Origin: CAYVVT01 sp964454335
GTDB lineage: Bacteria; Fidelibacterota; UBA8477; JABMPR01
DNA length: 57,058 nt
Reading direction: 5' to 3'
NCBI GenBank assembly: GCA_964454335.1
Contig: CAYVVT010000020.1
Location: 1 to 57,058, forward strand
The notes under the pieces were generated by a model. That model saw only the letters and a list, made by a program, of their open reading frames with translations, was not told the origin of the DNA and ran no database searches. Position numbers and translations under genes: made by a program. Shown in pieces: positions 35,761-44,578 of the stretch (position 1 is its first letter; the number at the start of each line of letters is the position of its first letter).

Positions 35761-36576
35761 ATGTCAGCCATTCACCCAAGCAAAAGGATCAGGCAGGTGG
35801 CAGCCCTTAGTTTCTCCCTGCTGCTGAGCAGTGTTCAGTTAGCAGCCCAGGACCTCGATGAAGAGCTGCTCTTGAGCACGGGGGTCTTTGGTCTGGCAGC
35901 GGGCTTTGATCGCGTGGTCATGGACCATCTGGGGCCGGAACATCCACGATGGACAGCACCCGGGAAACTGGATGCAAACATGCGTGCGAAGGTCCAGGCT
36001 TTCAGGGGCAGTCAGGATCGCGCTCGATACCAGAGCGATCTGGTTGCCTATTCCATGCTGGGGCTGGGAACGGCTCTGGTGCCACTGGATTACGGGCAGG
36101 ACTGGAAACTGGCTGCAATTACACAGCTGCAGACCATGGCCCTTACCCTCACTGTGACGGATCTCATCAAACTTGTAAGCGCCAGGCAGCGGCCCTATGC
36201 CTATTACAAAACCGGGTCGACAGCCAGCCTGGGGGAGAACCGTTCCTTCATCAGCGCCCATACCAGCATGACCTGCGCTGTAGCCACTTCCTCAGCCACC
36301 CTGCTTGCTCGGCATCATGATCTACCGGAGGGACCGCTGCTGGTGCTGACCAATGCGCCGGCTCTGTGGATCGCCTATCTACGTATCAGGGCTGATGTGC
36401 ATTACTTCAGCGACGTTGTTGCTGGAGCTGTGGTAGGGATGGGTATCGGGTATTTGATCTCCAAGCATAATCTCGATATCCACGGGGATGAGAACATGGA
36501 GGGCGACCAAGGTCTCACCTTCAGCATCCCCATCGTTTTCCCCGTTGGTTTAAAGCCCAAAAAAGATGATCTTTGA
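35761..36576 (+). CDS. PAP2-family membrane phosphatase
   Basis: A 271-residue protein with an N-terminal signal-like helix (about 9-30) and a PAP2 (type 2 phosphatidic acid phosphatase) domain. The three motifs are visible: K-x6-RP as KLVSARQRP (about 140-148), the histidine motif as FISAHTSM (normally PSGH; here S-A-H), and the final R-x5-H-x3-D as RADVHYFSDVVAG. It would dephosphorylate a lipid phosphate such as undecaprenyl pyrophosphate or phosphatidylglycerophosphate at the outer face of a membrane. It is divergent from the minus-strand selenoprotein candidate, and 24 bases separate its stop from the LiaF-like gene, probably one transcript. Confidence 0.85.
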   Translation: MSAIHPSKRIRQVAALSFSLLLSSVQLAAQDLDEELLLSTGVFGLAAGFDRVVMDHLGPEHPRWTAPGKLDANMRAKVQAFRGSQDRARYQSDLVAYSMLGLGTALVPLDYGQDWKLAAITQLQTMALTLTVTDLIKLVSARQRPYAYYKTGSTASLGENRSFISAHTSMTCAVATSSATLLARHHDLPEGPLLVLTNAPALWIAYLRIRADVHYFSDVVAGAVVGMGIGYLISKHNLDIHGDENMEGDQGLTFSIPIVFPVGLKPKKDDL

Positions 36577-36600
36577 CCATAAAGAGGAAGGAACCTAAAT

Positions 36601-37278
36601 ATGTCTGACAAGAATCAATCCTTTTCACAGCAGTCCTGGGTTGGTATCGCCGTCATGGTGATCGGTGCACTATTCCTGGTGCAGAGCCTGGGTATTCTCC
36701 ATTTTGGTCATTTTCTCGGTCAGTGGTGGCCGTTGGTCATCGTACTCCTGGGCGTCTGGAAGATGCGCAATGAAGGTGGGCAGAACGGTCTCATCGTGCT
36801 TATTGTCGGACTGGTCCTACTATCGGCCACGCTCAACTTCATCAACTGGGGCGTCATCTTCAGATTCTGGCCCCTCATCATCGTGCTGGCCGGTTGGTAT
36901 ATCTTCAGTAGAAAATCTGGTGACTCACTCATCAAGAGAGGTGAGGTCGGTGAGGATTTCATCAAGGTCAGCGCCATCTTTGGCGGCATGAACCGGGTGG
37001 TGACCAGCGAGGAATTCAAAGGTGCGGACGTGCTGGCCCTCTTCGGTGGCGTGGAGCTGGATCTGCGTAAAGCCAAAGCAACGGAGGGTTGCGAGATCCA
37101 CGTGACCTCCCTCTTCGGGGGAGCCGAGATCTTTGTACCGTCAGATTGGAAGGTGACAGTAAAGGGAACTCCCATCTTTGGTGGCATCGAGGACAAAACT
37201 GGAGGGGGTGATGACAAGGGTACACCGGTAACCCTGGTGATCACCGCGGCCTTTGGCGGGGTGGAGATCCGGGACTGA
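36601..37278 (+). CDS. LiaF-like membrane protein
   Basis: A 225-residue protein with four N-terminal membrane helices in two pairs (about 12-52 and 60-102; the repeat QWWPLVIVLLGVW and RFWPLIIVLAGWY is typical of the LiaI-LiaF-like transmembrane region). A C-terminal LiaF-like beta-helical domain follows, with the repeated FGG turns (IFGGMNR, LFGGVEL, LFGGAEI, IFGGIED, AFGGVEI). LiaF proteins restrain LiaS kinases during cell-envelope stress in Firmicutes; here no LiaRS is adjacent, so the role may be different. The ATG follows GAGGAAGGAA. A strong terminator ends the unit. Confidence 0.85.
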   Translation: MSDKNQSFSQQSWVGIAVMVIGALFLVQSLGILHFGHFLGQWWPLVIVLLGVWKMRNEGGQNGLIVLIVGLVLLSATLNFINWGVIFRFWPLIIVLAGWYIFSRKSGDSLIKRGEVGEDFIKVSAIFGGMNRVVTSEEFKGADVLALFGGVELDLRKAKATEGCEIHVTSLFGGAEIFVPSDWKVTVKGTPIFGGIEDKTGGGDDKGTPVTLVITAAFGGVEIRD

Positions 37279-37302
37279 TCCATTCCCAACCAGGAAATTC
37301 TA

Positions 37303-37334
37303 AGGGCTGCCGGGGGGTGGCCCTATTTTTTTTT
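37303..37334 (+). terminator. Rho-independent terminator after the LiaF-like gene
   Basis: Stem AGGGC (37303-37307) and GCCCT (37320-37324) with a G-rich 12-base loop, followed by a run of nine T (37326-37334). Confidence 0.75.
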
Positions 37335-37699
37335 GTGGATAAGGATTGGACCACATTAATGCTTGGGGAAGGTTGAATCGCGCCAAGAGCCGGGGAAAAT
37401 TGCAAATTGAAAAATGGAAATACCTAGGTCTTTGGTTCATAGATTGTTTCTCTTGGATCACCGATCACAAATGACTTGGCCCACTCCTTTCAATTGAGAT
37501 TCATACCCGGCTGCAAAATCAACTCATTCTAAAAAAAACTCTAATGATAATCCCAACCAATGTACCTGGATTCCGGATTCCAGTTTCTGTAACCATGCTC
37601 CTGGATCCTGGATCCTGAACTCCCACTCGACCCCAGGATTTGGTGGATCATTTCGATCATCAGAGTAGATTTATCTCAATATTTGGACTTCTAATTCCA
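37335..37699 (+). other. intergenic region, no gene recognised
   Basis: No convincing coding sequence. A short direct repeat of TGGATCC-type units occurs near 37600-37620, just upstream of the lipoprotein gene; it looks like simple slippage rather than a site. The promoter of the lipoprotein gene should be here. Confidence 0.45.
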
Positions 37700-38803
37700 A
37701 TGCTGGGGGGTCATATCAAGAATCTGCTTACACTCATTCCTGTAGCCACTTTCCTGGTCTCTTGTGATTCTCAGGTGATCGAAACCGATCTGATCCTGCA
37801 AGACAACATCCTCATGGTGCGACACAGCATGGAGCCATATACCGGACCTGTGTTCGGATACTATGAAACCGGGGAGAAGATGTTTGAGTATATCTGCACT
37901 GCAGGAAATCTACCGAACGAATTCACCTTCTACACGCTTGAGGGCCGCCTCAAGGAAGCTGTGAAACCCAGCAAAATAAGGGAGAAGAACGGCAAACTCT
38001 GTTTGCTGACCCGTGAAACGCCCTACTGGGGCAACGTCCAGGGTCAGTACGGTAATGGTAATCCCCGGATCCGTGCGGTGATCCTCGATGGTCGCTATTT
38101 TGGTCCGTACCAGGAGTTCTTTCCGGAGGGAAACCTCAAGCTGGATCGCTTCTATGCCGAAGAGGGTCTTGAGGGCGAAGAGCGGATATATTCATTCCGC
38201 AATGGAGAAATCATTGAACGCAGCAACTACCGCCATGGACGGCTTGATGGACCACATGTCAAATACGATGAGAACGGGCTGATCCTTCTGGAAGAGACCT
38301 TTATCAGAGACACCCTTGACGGCAAACGGGTGGCCTACTGGGATAATGGTCAGGTCCGGGAACGTGGTCGATTTAGCCTTGGAATGTACCAGGGTGAGCA
38401 CGAAACCTTCTACCGCGACGGAGTCAGGGAATCCCAGGCATTGTTCGATTCCACCGGTCGACAGCTATGGTGCAAGTTGTTCAATGATCAGGGTGGGCTG
38501 GTGCTCAGCGAGGAATGGGAATATGAAGGTATGGTCTCCCGCAAGGAATCAGTTTATTACCAGGGGGACAAGATCACGTGCCGTCAGATCCAGAAGGCTG
38601 GCTGGACCTACGAGTATGATGCCCGCGGGCGTCTGGAGACCCAGTTTCAGAGTGAGGACGGTTATACGATCAATGGTCAGTACTACAAGTATCACCCCAA
38701 CGGGAAGCTTGCCGTGAAGGGTCGGATGCAGGCGGGTGAGAAAGTGGGACGCTGGCTGGAATACCATCAGGATGGCAACGTTAAGTCCTCACTGACATTC
38801 TGA
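37700..38803 (+). CDS. MORN/YwqK-repeat lipoprotein
   Basis: A 367-residue lipoprotein from ATG 37700: signal peptide with lipobox LVSC, then a chain of about ten short beta-hairpin repeats of the MORN/YwqK type. Examples are GPYQEFFPEGNLKLDRFY, GKRVAYWDNGQVRERG, GEHETFYRDGVRES, GQYYKYHPNGKLAVKG and GRWLEYHQDGNVKSS. Such repeats build elongated sheets for binding and are often annotated as YwqK-family antitoxin, though no toxin gene is nearby. The frame extends upstream to a TTG at 37640, but that would put charged residues before the signal peptide. Function unknown; it should sit on the periplasmic or outer surface of the outer membrane. Confidence 0.78.
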   Translation: MLGGHIKNLLTLIPVATFLVSCDSQVIETDLILQDNILMVRHSMEPYTGPVFGYYETGEKMFEYICTAGNLPNEFTFYTLEGRLKEAVKPSKIREKNGKLCLLTRETPYWGNVQGQYGNGNPRIRAVILDGRYFGPYQEFFPEGNLKLDRFYAEEGLEGEERIYSFRNGEIIERSNYRHGRLDGPHVKYDENGLILLEETFIRDTLDGKRVAYWDNGQVRERGRFSLGMYQGEHETFYRDGVRESQALFDSTGRQLWCKLFNDQGGLVLSEEWEYEGMVSRKESVYYQGDKITCRQIQKAGWTYEYDARGRLETQFQSEDGYTINGQYYKYHPNGKLAVKGRMQAGEKVGRWLEYHQDGNVKSSLTF

Positions 38804-38937
38804 ATTTCACGACACTTTGCCGGCATTCTCCATCTATCTCCCCAGATCTGTGTGAACACTCATTTTCAGCATTGCGGACTATCCCTTTGCCCCCGCAGGC
38901 TTGCCGTTTATATTTGCGTGCTTTTTGAGGCATTTGA

Positions 38938-38972
38938 GCCCCTGTAGCTTGGCTGAAGGCGGGGCCTTCAGC
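38938..38972 (+). repeat. tRNA-like 12-base 5' fragment running into a perfect 9-bp hairpin
   Basis: GCCCCTGTAGCT (38938-38949) equals the first 12 bases of the tRNA-Arg gene at 39214. Three bases later comes GCTGAAGGC (38952-38960), loop GGG, GCCTTCAGC (38964-38972), a perfect stem. GCCCC of the fragment can also pair with the GGGGC of the hairpin. Confidence 0.5.
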
Positions 38973-39099
38973 ATGGCAGTTCTTCAAGCTGCGCTTTCAG
39001 AACTGCTTTGGAATCAGGATTCAGACGATCCGTTGTTTTCTACAGGTCGCAATGGACATTGTTTCTTGGAAGAATGGAACGTAGTGACATTCTTCTTAG

Positions 39100-39118
39100 G
39101 TTTCGGCAAAGCCGAAAC
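39100..39118 (+). other. perfect 8-bp hairpin before the tRNA fragment
   Basis: GTTTCGGC (39100-39107), loop AAA, GCCGAAAC (39111-39118). It ends 3 bases before a 31-base copy of the tRNA-Arg 5' half. No T-tract follows, so a simple terminator is unlikely. Confidence 0.5.
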
Positions 39119-39121
39119 ACA

Positions 39122-39152
39122 GCCCCTGTAGCTCAGTAGGATAGAGCGACGG
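39122..39152 (+). pseudogene. partial tRNA-Arg copy (5' half)
   Basis: The first 31 bases of the downstream tRNA-Arg(CCT) gene (acceptor strand, D arm and start of the anticodon stem) are repeated here exactly, 92 bases upstream. The sequence after it does not form the anticodon loop, T arm or matching acceptor strand. It is therefore a truncated duplicate rather than a second tRNA. Confidence 0.7.
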
Positions 39153-39213
39153 ACGCTCTATTTTGGAAAATGGGTCAAACCCACGCTGATTAGCAGGACT
39201 GTCACCTACAGAT

Positions 39214-39287
39214 GCCCCTGTAGCTCAGTAGGATAGAGCGACGGTTTCCTAAACCGTAGGTCAGGTGTTCGAATCACCTCAGGGGTA
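39214..39287 (+). tRNA. tRNA-Arg (anticodon CCT)
   Basis: A full 74-base cloverleaf: acceptor GCCCCTG with CAGGGGT (first pair G-U), D arm GCTC...GAGC, anticodon stem ACGGT/ACCGT around TTCCTAA, five-base variable region, T arm AGGTG-TTCGAAT-CACCT, discriminator A. The CCA end is not encoded. The anticodon CCT reads AGG (arginine). Confidence 0.93.
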
Positions 39288-39368
39288 CTATGCTCCACAG
39301 GCAGGACCTGGATGATACAGCACTGTGGATGAAGGAAGTATGAGGAAGAACGGAGAATAGAGAACGAA

Positions 39369-40040
39369 ATGCTGAAACCGAAAAAAAAATTGACCAAGAG
39401 AGCGATCCGCAGGGATCCCTTGCTGGATAGTCTTGAGAAGAGCAGAGACTTTTTCGAGGCCAACAAGCAGAAGATCTACACCTATGCAGGTGCCCTGGTG
39501 GTGATCATCGTCCTTGTCTGGGGTTGGAACAACAATCGAGAAAGCCAGAAACGGGAGGCCATGCTGGCCAGCACCCGGGTCACCACCGCTTATACGATGG
39601 GGGTGAATGCGGATGTCATCGCCGAACTGGAAAACGTCCTGGCTGATTACGGGAACAGTGAATCCGCTGCACTTTCAAAATACTATCTTGCAGAAACAAG
39701 GATGGACTCCGCAGACTATCTGGGTGCAGCCGAGATCTTTGAGGAATTGCTGGCAGGGACGGATCAGACCCAGTTGAAGATCGGTAGTGCCCTGAAGCTG
39801 GCCGCCCTGGCAGAGATCGATGGTGACTACTCCCGCGCCGCCTCACTTTATGACCAGGCTGCCACCATGGCCATGCCCCGGGCCTCCTCCACCTACAAGC
39901 TGCAGTCCGCATACAGCTACTACCACGCAGGTGATCACGACCGCGCTGAACAGATGGTGGATGAGCTTATAGATTCAAAATTGCCGGGTAAGAGCAAGGA
40001 ATCAGCCGATTATCTCAAGGGGCTGTTAAAGGGGAAATAA
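39369..40040 (+). CDS. TPR-containing single-pass membrane protein (YfgM-like)
   Basis: A 223-residue protein with a basic N-terminus, one membrane helix (about 37-55; YTYAGALVVIIVLVWGW) and a periplasmic tetratricopeptide region (about 65-223; SKYYLAETRMDSADYLGAAEIFEELL, ALAEIDGDYSRAASLYDQA, YSYYHAGDHDRAEQMVDEL). The layout matches YfgM-like proteins, which contact the Sec translocon and periplasmic chaperones in E. coli; that role is inferred here. It lies between the tRNA and the rimP operon and has its own strong terminator. Confidence 0.8.
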   Translation: MLKPKKKLTKRAIRRDPLLDSLEKSRDFFEANKQKIYTYAGALVVIIVLVWGWNNNRESQKREAMLASTRVTTAYTMGVNADVIAELENVLADYGNSESAALSKYYLAETRMDSADYLGAAEIFEELLAGTDQTQLKIGSALKLAALAEIDGDYSRAASLYDQAATMAMPRASSTYKLQSAYSYYHAGDHDRAEQMVDELIDSKLPGKSKESADYLKGLLKGK

Positions 40041-40091
40041 CTGCAAATATTGAACTTGCTAACAGTACTGCCCTCGGATATATTTCGGCCT

Positions 40092-40126
40092 GAAAGTGGG
40101 TTGACAGACCCACTTTCTTTATTTAT
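40092..40126 (+). terminator. Rho-independent terminator between the TPR gene and rimP
   Basis: Stem GAAAGTGGG (40092-40100), loop of eight bases, stem CCCACTTTC (40109-40117), then TTTATTTAT. Confidence 0.85.
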
Positions 40127-40146
40127 CGGCCTTGCATGCAAGGCCG
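40127..40146 (+). other. perfect 20-base palindrome in the rimP leader
   Basis: CGGCCTTGCA is followed directly by its exact reverse complement. It abuts the preceding terminator and ends 22 bases before the rimP start codon. It could be an operator, or a hairpin in the leader; its two arms leave little room for a loop, so a protein-binding site is somewhat more likely. Confidence 0.4.
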
Positions 40147-40168
40147 CAGAAAGAAGGTAAAGACCTGA

Positions 40169-40624
40169 GTGAAGTGGTCGGAGACAGAGGTTAGAGCAGC
40201 AGTAGAAGCCTGTATGGCCGATCTACCATCTGTATTCCTGGTGGACGTTCATCTGAATGTACGTCGGGGCGGCTGGCTGCTCATTGTACGCTGCGAAAGC
40301 GATAGCGGTATCAGTATCGATGAACTGGCTGCCATCAATCGCAGTATCAACACAGACCTGGAGTTGCCCGGACTGGATCTGGACACCCTGGCTGTAGAGG
40401 TAACATCGCCTGGAACAGGCTATGCCGTAACTGAGCCCAGACATTTCAGGCGCTATACCGGACATAGTATGAGAATTAAGCACCAGCTTGATCTTAAGAA
40501 CAACCCCATTGAGGGTTTGATCAACAGTGTGTCGGATGACCTGCTGGAGCTGGATGTGGATGGGGAAACCGTCCAGATACCCTTCGACGCCGTCGTCGAA
40601 GGCAAAGTGAAGCTGCAGTGGTAA
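40169..40624 (+). CDS. rimP: ribosome maturation factor RimP
   Basis: A 151-residue protein needed for late maturation of the 30S subunit. The N-terminal alpha/beta domain carries CESDSGISIDELAAINRSINTDLE and the family signature LAVEVTSPGTGYAVTEPRHFRRYTG; the C-terminal SH3-like domain ends ...AVVEGKVKLQW. The start is GTG 40169, with AAGAAGG upstream. It is the first gene of the classic rimP-nusA-infB cluster, and the assignment is firmly supported by both sequence and order. Confidence 0.94.
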   Translation: MKWSETEVRAAVEACMADLPSVFLVDVHLNVRRGGWLLIVRCESDSGISIDELAAINRSINTDLELPGLDLDTLAVEVTSPGTGYAVTEPRHFRRYTGHSMRIKHQLDLKNNPIEGLINSVSDDLLELDVDGETVQIPFDAVVEGKVKLQW

Positions 40625-40640
40625 AGGGAGGAAGCCTTCA

Positions 40641-41957
40641 TTGATTAGTAAAGATATCATCGATTCCTTTATTCAGGTTGCCAAGGAAAAGGACATCGAC
40701 CGGAAGGAACTTGCGGATATTATCAAGGAGATCTTCGAAGCACTCATTCAGAAGAAATACGGTAATGTCGACAATTTTGACGTCATCGTTAACATGGACA
40801 AGGGTGAGATCGAGATCTACCAGGAAAAGGAAGTCGTCGAGCAGGTAGAGGATCCAGATTTCGAGGTTGAACTTGAGAAGGCCCAGGAGGTCGCACCTGA
40901 TCTCGAGATCGGCGATCCGTTCATTGATGTTGTTGATCCGGCCACATTCGGCCGGCGTCTGATTACCTATGCCCGTCAGGTGATGGCGCAGAAGATACAG
41001 GAATTCGAACGGGACCAGATCTATCGCGACTATGCCAGCCGCGTAGGGGAGATCGTCATAGGCGAGATCCACCAGATACGCCGGGATTCTCTGTTTGTGA
41101 ATATTGACAAGGCCGAATTGAAGATGCCCCGGGACGAACAGATCTACAGTGAACGCTATCGCCGTGGTGATAGTGTCCGGGCGATCATCAAGGACGTGTC
41201 CGCAGACAAGCGTGGTCCGGAGATCATCATCTCCCGCGGCGACCCGGCCTTCCTGCTGAAATTATTTAAGAATGAAGTCCCCGAGATCGAGGACGGCATC
41301 ATCGACATCCGTCAGCTTGCCAGGGAACCCGGCGATCGTACGAAGATCATCGTGGAGTCCCACGACAAGCGTATCGACGCCGTGGGTGCCTGTGTCGGGA
41401 TGAAGGGCAGCCGTATCCAGGTCATCGTTCGAGAATTGAACGGCGAGAAGATCGATATCATCAACTTTACATCCGAACCACAACTGCTCATAACCCGTGC
41501 GCTCTCACCGGCCAAGCCCTACCGCGTTGAGGTGGACTACGAGAAACGACGCGCCCTGGCGTTGTTCGAGGATGACGAGATCAGTATTGCCATCGGCAAG
41601 AATGGTCAGAATGTACGTTTGGCCTCCAAGGTCACAGAATTTGAGATCGACGCCAAGTCCCGCTCCGAGGTTGAGGGACCGGTGGAAGAAGAGGTCTTCC
41701 TCAGTGATATCGAGGATCTGCCGGTTCGTCCTGTCACACTCCTGGTGGACAATGGTATCGAGACGGTGAACGAGGTGATCAATACCAGCCGGGAAGCCCT
41801 GCTGGAGATCAAGGGTATGGGTGAAAAGACCCTGGATACATTCATGACCGCCCTGATGGAGAAGGTCGAGGTAGAGGTTGTGGAAGAGGTCGTCGAGGTT
41901 GTCGACGACGAGGAAGAGGACGAGAAAGAGGAAAAGACGGCGGAAGCCGAGGCTTAG
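40641..41957 (+). CDS. nusA: transcription termination/antitermination factor NusA
   Basis: A 438-residue RNA polymerase-binding factor. N-terminal domain (1-130), S1 domain (about 135-200; GEIHQIRRDSLFVNIDKAE), two KH domains (about 230-345; VGACVGMKGSRIQVIVRELNGEKIDI and ISIAIGKNGQNVRLASKVT) and one C-terminal helix-hairpin-helix segment (VDNGIETVNEVINTSREALLEIKGMGEKTLD). The tail is highly acidic (EEVVEVVDDEEEDEKEE). The start is TTG 40641, chosen for the strong AAGGGAGGAAG ribosome site. No ylxR or ribosomal L7Ae-like gene follows, unlike Firmicutes clusters. Confidence 0.95.
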   Translation: MISKDIIDSFIQVAKEKDIDRKELADIIKEIFEALIQKKYGNVDNFDVIVNMDKGEIEIYQEKEVVEQVEDPDFEVELEKAQEVAPDLEIGDPFIDVVDPATFGRRLITYARQVMAQKIQEFERDQIYRDYASRVGEIVIGEIHQIRRDSLFVNIDKAELKMPRDEQIYSERYRRGDSVRAIIKDVSADKRGPEIIISRGDPAFLLKLFKNEVPEIEDGIIDIRQLAREPGDRTKIIVESHDKRIDAVGACVGMKGSRIQVIVRELNGEKIDIINFTSEPQLLITRALSPAKPYRVEVDYEKRRALALFEDDEISIAIGKNGQNVRLASKVTEFEIDAKSRSEVEGPVEEEVFLSDIEDLPVRPVTLLVDNGIETVNEVINTSREALLEIKGMGEKTLDTFMTALMEKVEVEVVEEVVEVVDDEEEDEKEEKTAEAEA

Positions 41958-42019
41958 TCCGGGATATTCTGAACTGTAGAGATGCATAGCGCAGGTAGTT
42001 GGACTAGAAAGAGGACTGA

Positions 42020-44548
42020 TTGAGCAAGCCGAAAAGAATATACCAGATCGCCAAACAGATCAATATCTCCCATCAGGAGATCGTGAGCTTCCTGCAGGAA
42101 CAGGGCCAGGACGTCACCAACCACATGAGCCCCGTTGATGAGGAAACCTACACCCTTATCCTGAAGCAATTTGCCGAAGACCTTTATAACCTCGAACAGG
42201 AACAGAAGGAATCCGAACGCAAGGCCCTGGAAGAACAGCGTCGTCTTGAAGAAGAGGAACGCATTCGACACCAGGAGGAAGAGAAAGCCAAGCGTGAAGA
42301 GGAAGAGCGTCAGCGCAAGGAGAGCGAAGAACAGCGCCGGGCCGAGATAGAGGAAGCCAAGCGCCAGGCCGTGGAGGACAAGGTCCGCAAGGCCGAAGAA
42401 GAGCGCCAGGCCAAGATCGAAGCCGAGGAAGCTGCCAAGCGCGCAAAGGAAGAAGCCGAACAGAAAAAACTTACTGAAGCAGAGCGGGCAAAGAAAAAGG
42501 CTGAAAAGCCAAAGATCCTCAAACCCGGAGCAACAGAAGCGGCCAAGACCGATGCTCCAGCCGACAAGATCATCGCCAAGAAGATTGAACGGAAGATCAA
42601 ACACGTTCTCAAGGACACACCCGACAAAGCCCGGGGGAAACGCGGCAAGAAACGCCGCCAGTTTGACGCCAAGGAAGTAGATGCTTCCATCAAGAAGGTG
42701 ATGACATCCCTGGATGAGGGCAAGAAACGCAAACGCCGCCGTCGTGATCGTCGCGAGGAGGAAGCGGAAAAAGAAAGAATTGTACGTGTCTCCGAATACA
42801 TCTCGGTGCACGATTTTGCAGATCTGATGGAGCTGGACGTCGCAGACGTCATCGGCAAGTGCATGGATATGGGTATGATGGTGACCATCAACCAGCGCAT
42901 CGACAAGGATACCATCGAGCTTCTCGCCCAGGAGTTTGAGGTTAAAGTGTCATTCGAAGATGATGTCGCAGAGATGGTCAAAGAAGAAGTGGCCCAGGAG
43001 GAGGAGGACGAGGATAATCTCATGCCCAGACCTCCCGTGGTGACCATTATGGGTCATGTCGATCACGGCAAGACCTCCCTGCTGGATTACATACGTGAGG
43101 CCAACGTCATCGCCGGTGAAGCCGGTGGCATCACTCAGCATATCGGTGCTTATGCCGTGGAATTGGAAAGCGGCAAGAAGATCACTTTCCTGGATACGCC
43201 CGGTCACGAAGCCTTTACGGCCATGCGCGCCCGCGGTGCCCAGGTCACCGATGTGGTGGTGATCATCGTGGCCGCCGATGACGCAGTTATGCCTCAGACC
43301 GTTGAGGCCATCGATCACGCCAAGGCTGCCGGTGTGCCTATCATCATCGCCATCAACAAAACTGATCTACCTGCTGCAGATGCGGAACGTGTCCGCCGTG
43401 AACTCTCTGAGCATGACATGCTGGTGGAGAGCTGGGGTGGCAAGATCCCTGATGTAGAGATCTCTGCCAAATTTGGGAACAATGTACCAGAACTGATGGA
43501 TACCATCCTGCTGGAAACTGAGATCCTGGACCTCAAGGCGAATCCGGAAGCCCGGGGCCGCGGCACCGTGGTGGAATCGAAACTGGACAAAGGTCTCGGA
43601 GCTGTGGCTACCGTCCTCATATCCAGAGGTACCCTGAGCGTTGGGGATCCCTTCGTCTGTGGAGATTACAGCGGTCGTGTGCGTGCACTGATGAACGAAC
43701 GAGGTGTTCGACAGGAATCAGCTGGACCGGCGACTCCCGTGCAGGTGCTGGGTTTCAGCGATGTGCCCCGTGCCGGTGATAACCTTGTTGTGATGGCCAG
43801 TGAACGGGAAGCACGCGAGGTATCCACCGAACGGCAGCAGATCCGTCGCGAACAGGACTTCCAGATGATGCGGCACCAGACCCTGGATGAGATCTCTCGT
43901 CAGATCGCAGAAGGGAAGGTCAAGGAGGTCGCCCTGGTGATCAAGGGTGACGTCGATGGTTCCGTGGAGGCCCTGGCAGACTCATTCATGAAGCTTTCCA
44001 ACAACGAGGTTGCCGTAAGCATTAAGCACAAGGGTATCGGGATGATCAAGGAATCCGATATTCTGCTCGCTTCGGCTTCTGACGCCGTGGTGATCGGATT
44101 CAACGTAACGAGTGACAGTAAAGCCCGTATGATCGCCAAGGCTGAGAGTGTCGAGGTCCGGCATTACAGCGTCATCTATGACGCGGTCGAGGATATCCAC
44201 CAGGCCCTGGAAGGGATGCTGGAGCCGGATCGCGTTGAGACCGAGATCGGCACAGCTGAGGTCCTGGATCTCTTTAAGATCCCGAAACTGGGTCTCATTG
44301 CCGGCTCCAAGGTGACTTCGGGGATCGTGAAGCGTGAAGCCTTTGCCCGGGTGATGCGAGAGGACGAACTCGTGTTCGAAGGCGAAGTTGATTCGCTCAA
44401 ACGGTTCAAGGATGATGTGAAAGAGGTCATTGAGGGTACTGAATGCGGTATAGGCCTCAAGGACTTCACCAAATTCAAGGTTGGTGACCAGATCGTGTTC
44501 TATACAGTTGAAGAGGTCAAGCGGAAGCTTGAGACCACTGCTGGATAA
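42020..44548 (+). CDS. infB: translation initiation factor IF-2
   Basis: An 842-residue GTPase that places initiator tRNA on the ribosome. An N-terminal helical subdomain (1-50) leads into a very long charged coiled-coil linker rich in E, K and R (about 55-250). Then come the IF2_N motif (about 265-315), the G domain (from about 335; GHVDHGKTSLLD, DTPGHEAFTAMRARG, NKTDLP) and domains II-IV to the end. Effector and switch motifs are intact. The start is TTG 42020 after AAAGAGGA. It lies 62 bases downstream of nusA and is followed by rbfA. Confidence 0.96.
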   Translation: MSKPKRIYQIAKQINISHQEIVSFLQEQGQDVTNHMSPVDEETYTLILKQFAEDLYNLEQEQKESERKALEEQRRLEEEERIRHQEEEKAKREEEERQRKESEEQRRAEIEEAKRQAVEDKVRKAEEERQAKIEAEEAAKRAKEEAEQKKLTEAERAKKKAEKPKILKPGATEAAKTDAPADKIIAKKIERKIKHVLKDTPDKARGKRGKKRRQFDAKEVDASIKKVMTSLDEGKKRKRRRRDRREEEAEKERIVRVSEYISVHDFADLMELDVADVIGKCMDMGMMVTINQRIDKDTIELLAQEFEVKVSFEDDVAEMVKEEVAQEEEDEDNLMPRPPVVTIMGHVDHGKTSLLDYIREANVIAGEAGGITQHIGAYAVELESGKKITFLDTPGHEAFTAMRARGAQVTDVVVIIVAADDAVMPQTVEAIDHAKAAGVPIIIAINKTDLPAADAERVRRELSEHDMLVESWGGKIPDVEISAKFGNNVPELMDTILLETEILDLKANPEARGRGTVVESKLDKGLGAVATVLISRGTLSVGDPFVCGDYSGRVRALMNERGVRQESAGPATPVQVLGFSDVPRAGDNLVVMASEREAREVSTERQQIRREQDFQMMRHQTLDEISRQIAEGKVKEVALVIKGDVDGSVEALADSFMKLSNNEVAVSIKHKGIGMIKESDILLASASDAVVIGFNVTSDSKARMIAKAESVEVRHYSVIYDAVEDIHQALEGMLEPDRVETEIGTAEVLDLFKIPKLGLIAGSKVTSGIVKREAFARVMREDELVFEGEVDSLKRFKDDVKEVIEGTECGIGLKDFTKFKVGDQIVFYTVEEVKRKLETTAG

Positions 44549-44578
44549 AGATAGATTTTTGGGAAACAGGGGGAGAGC

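Noticed and set aside
37598..37622. Small direct repeats of TGGATCC units
   Set aside because: Only two or three units with no spacer structure; not a CRISPR or iteron array.
39122..39213. Possible second tRNA-Arg upstream of the real one
   Set aside because: Only the 5' half matches; no anticodon loop, T arm or pairing 3' acceptor strand follows.
42310..43047. Minus-strand open frame opposite infB
   Set aside because: Serine-rich low-complexity shadow of the charged IF-2 linker.
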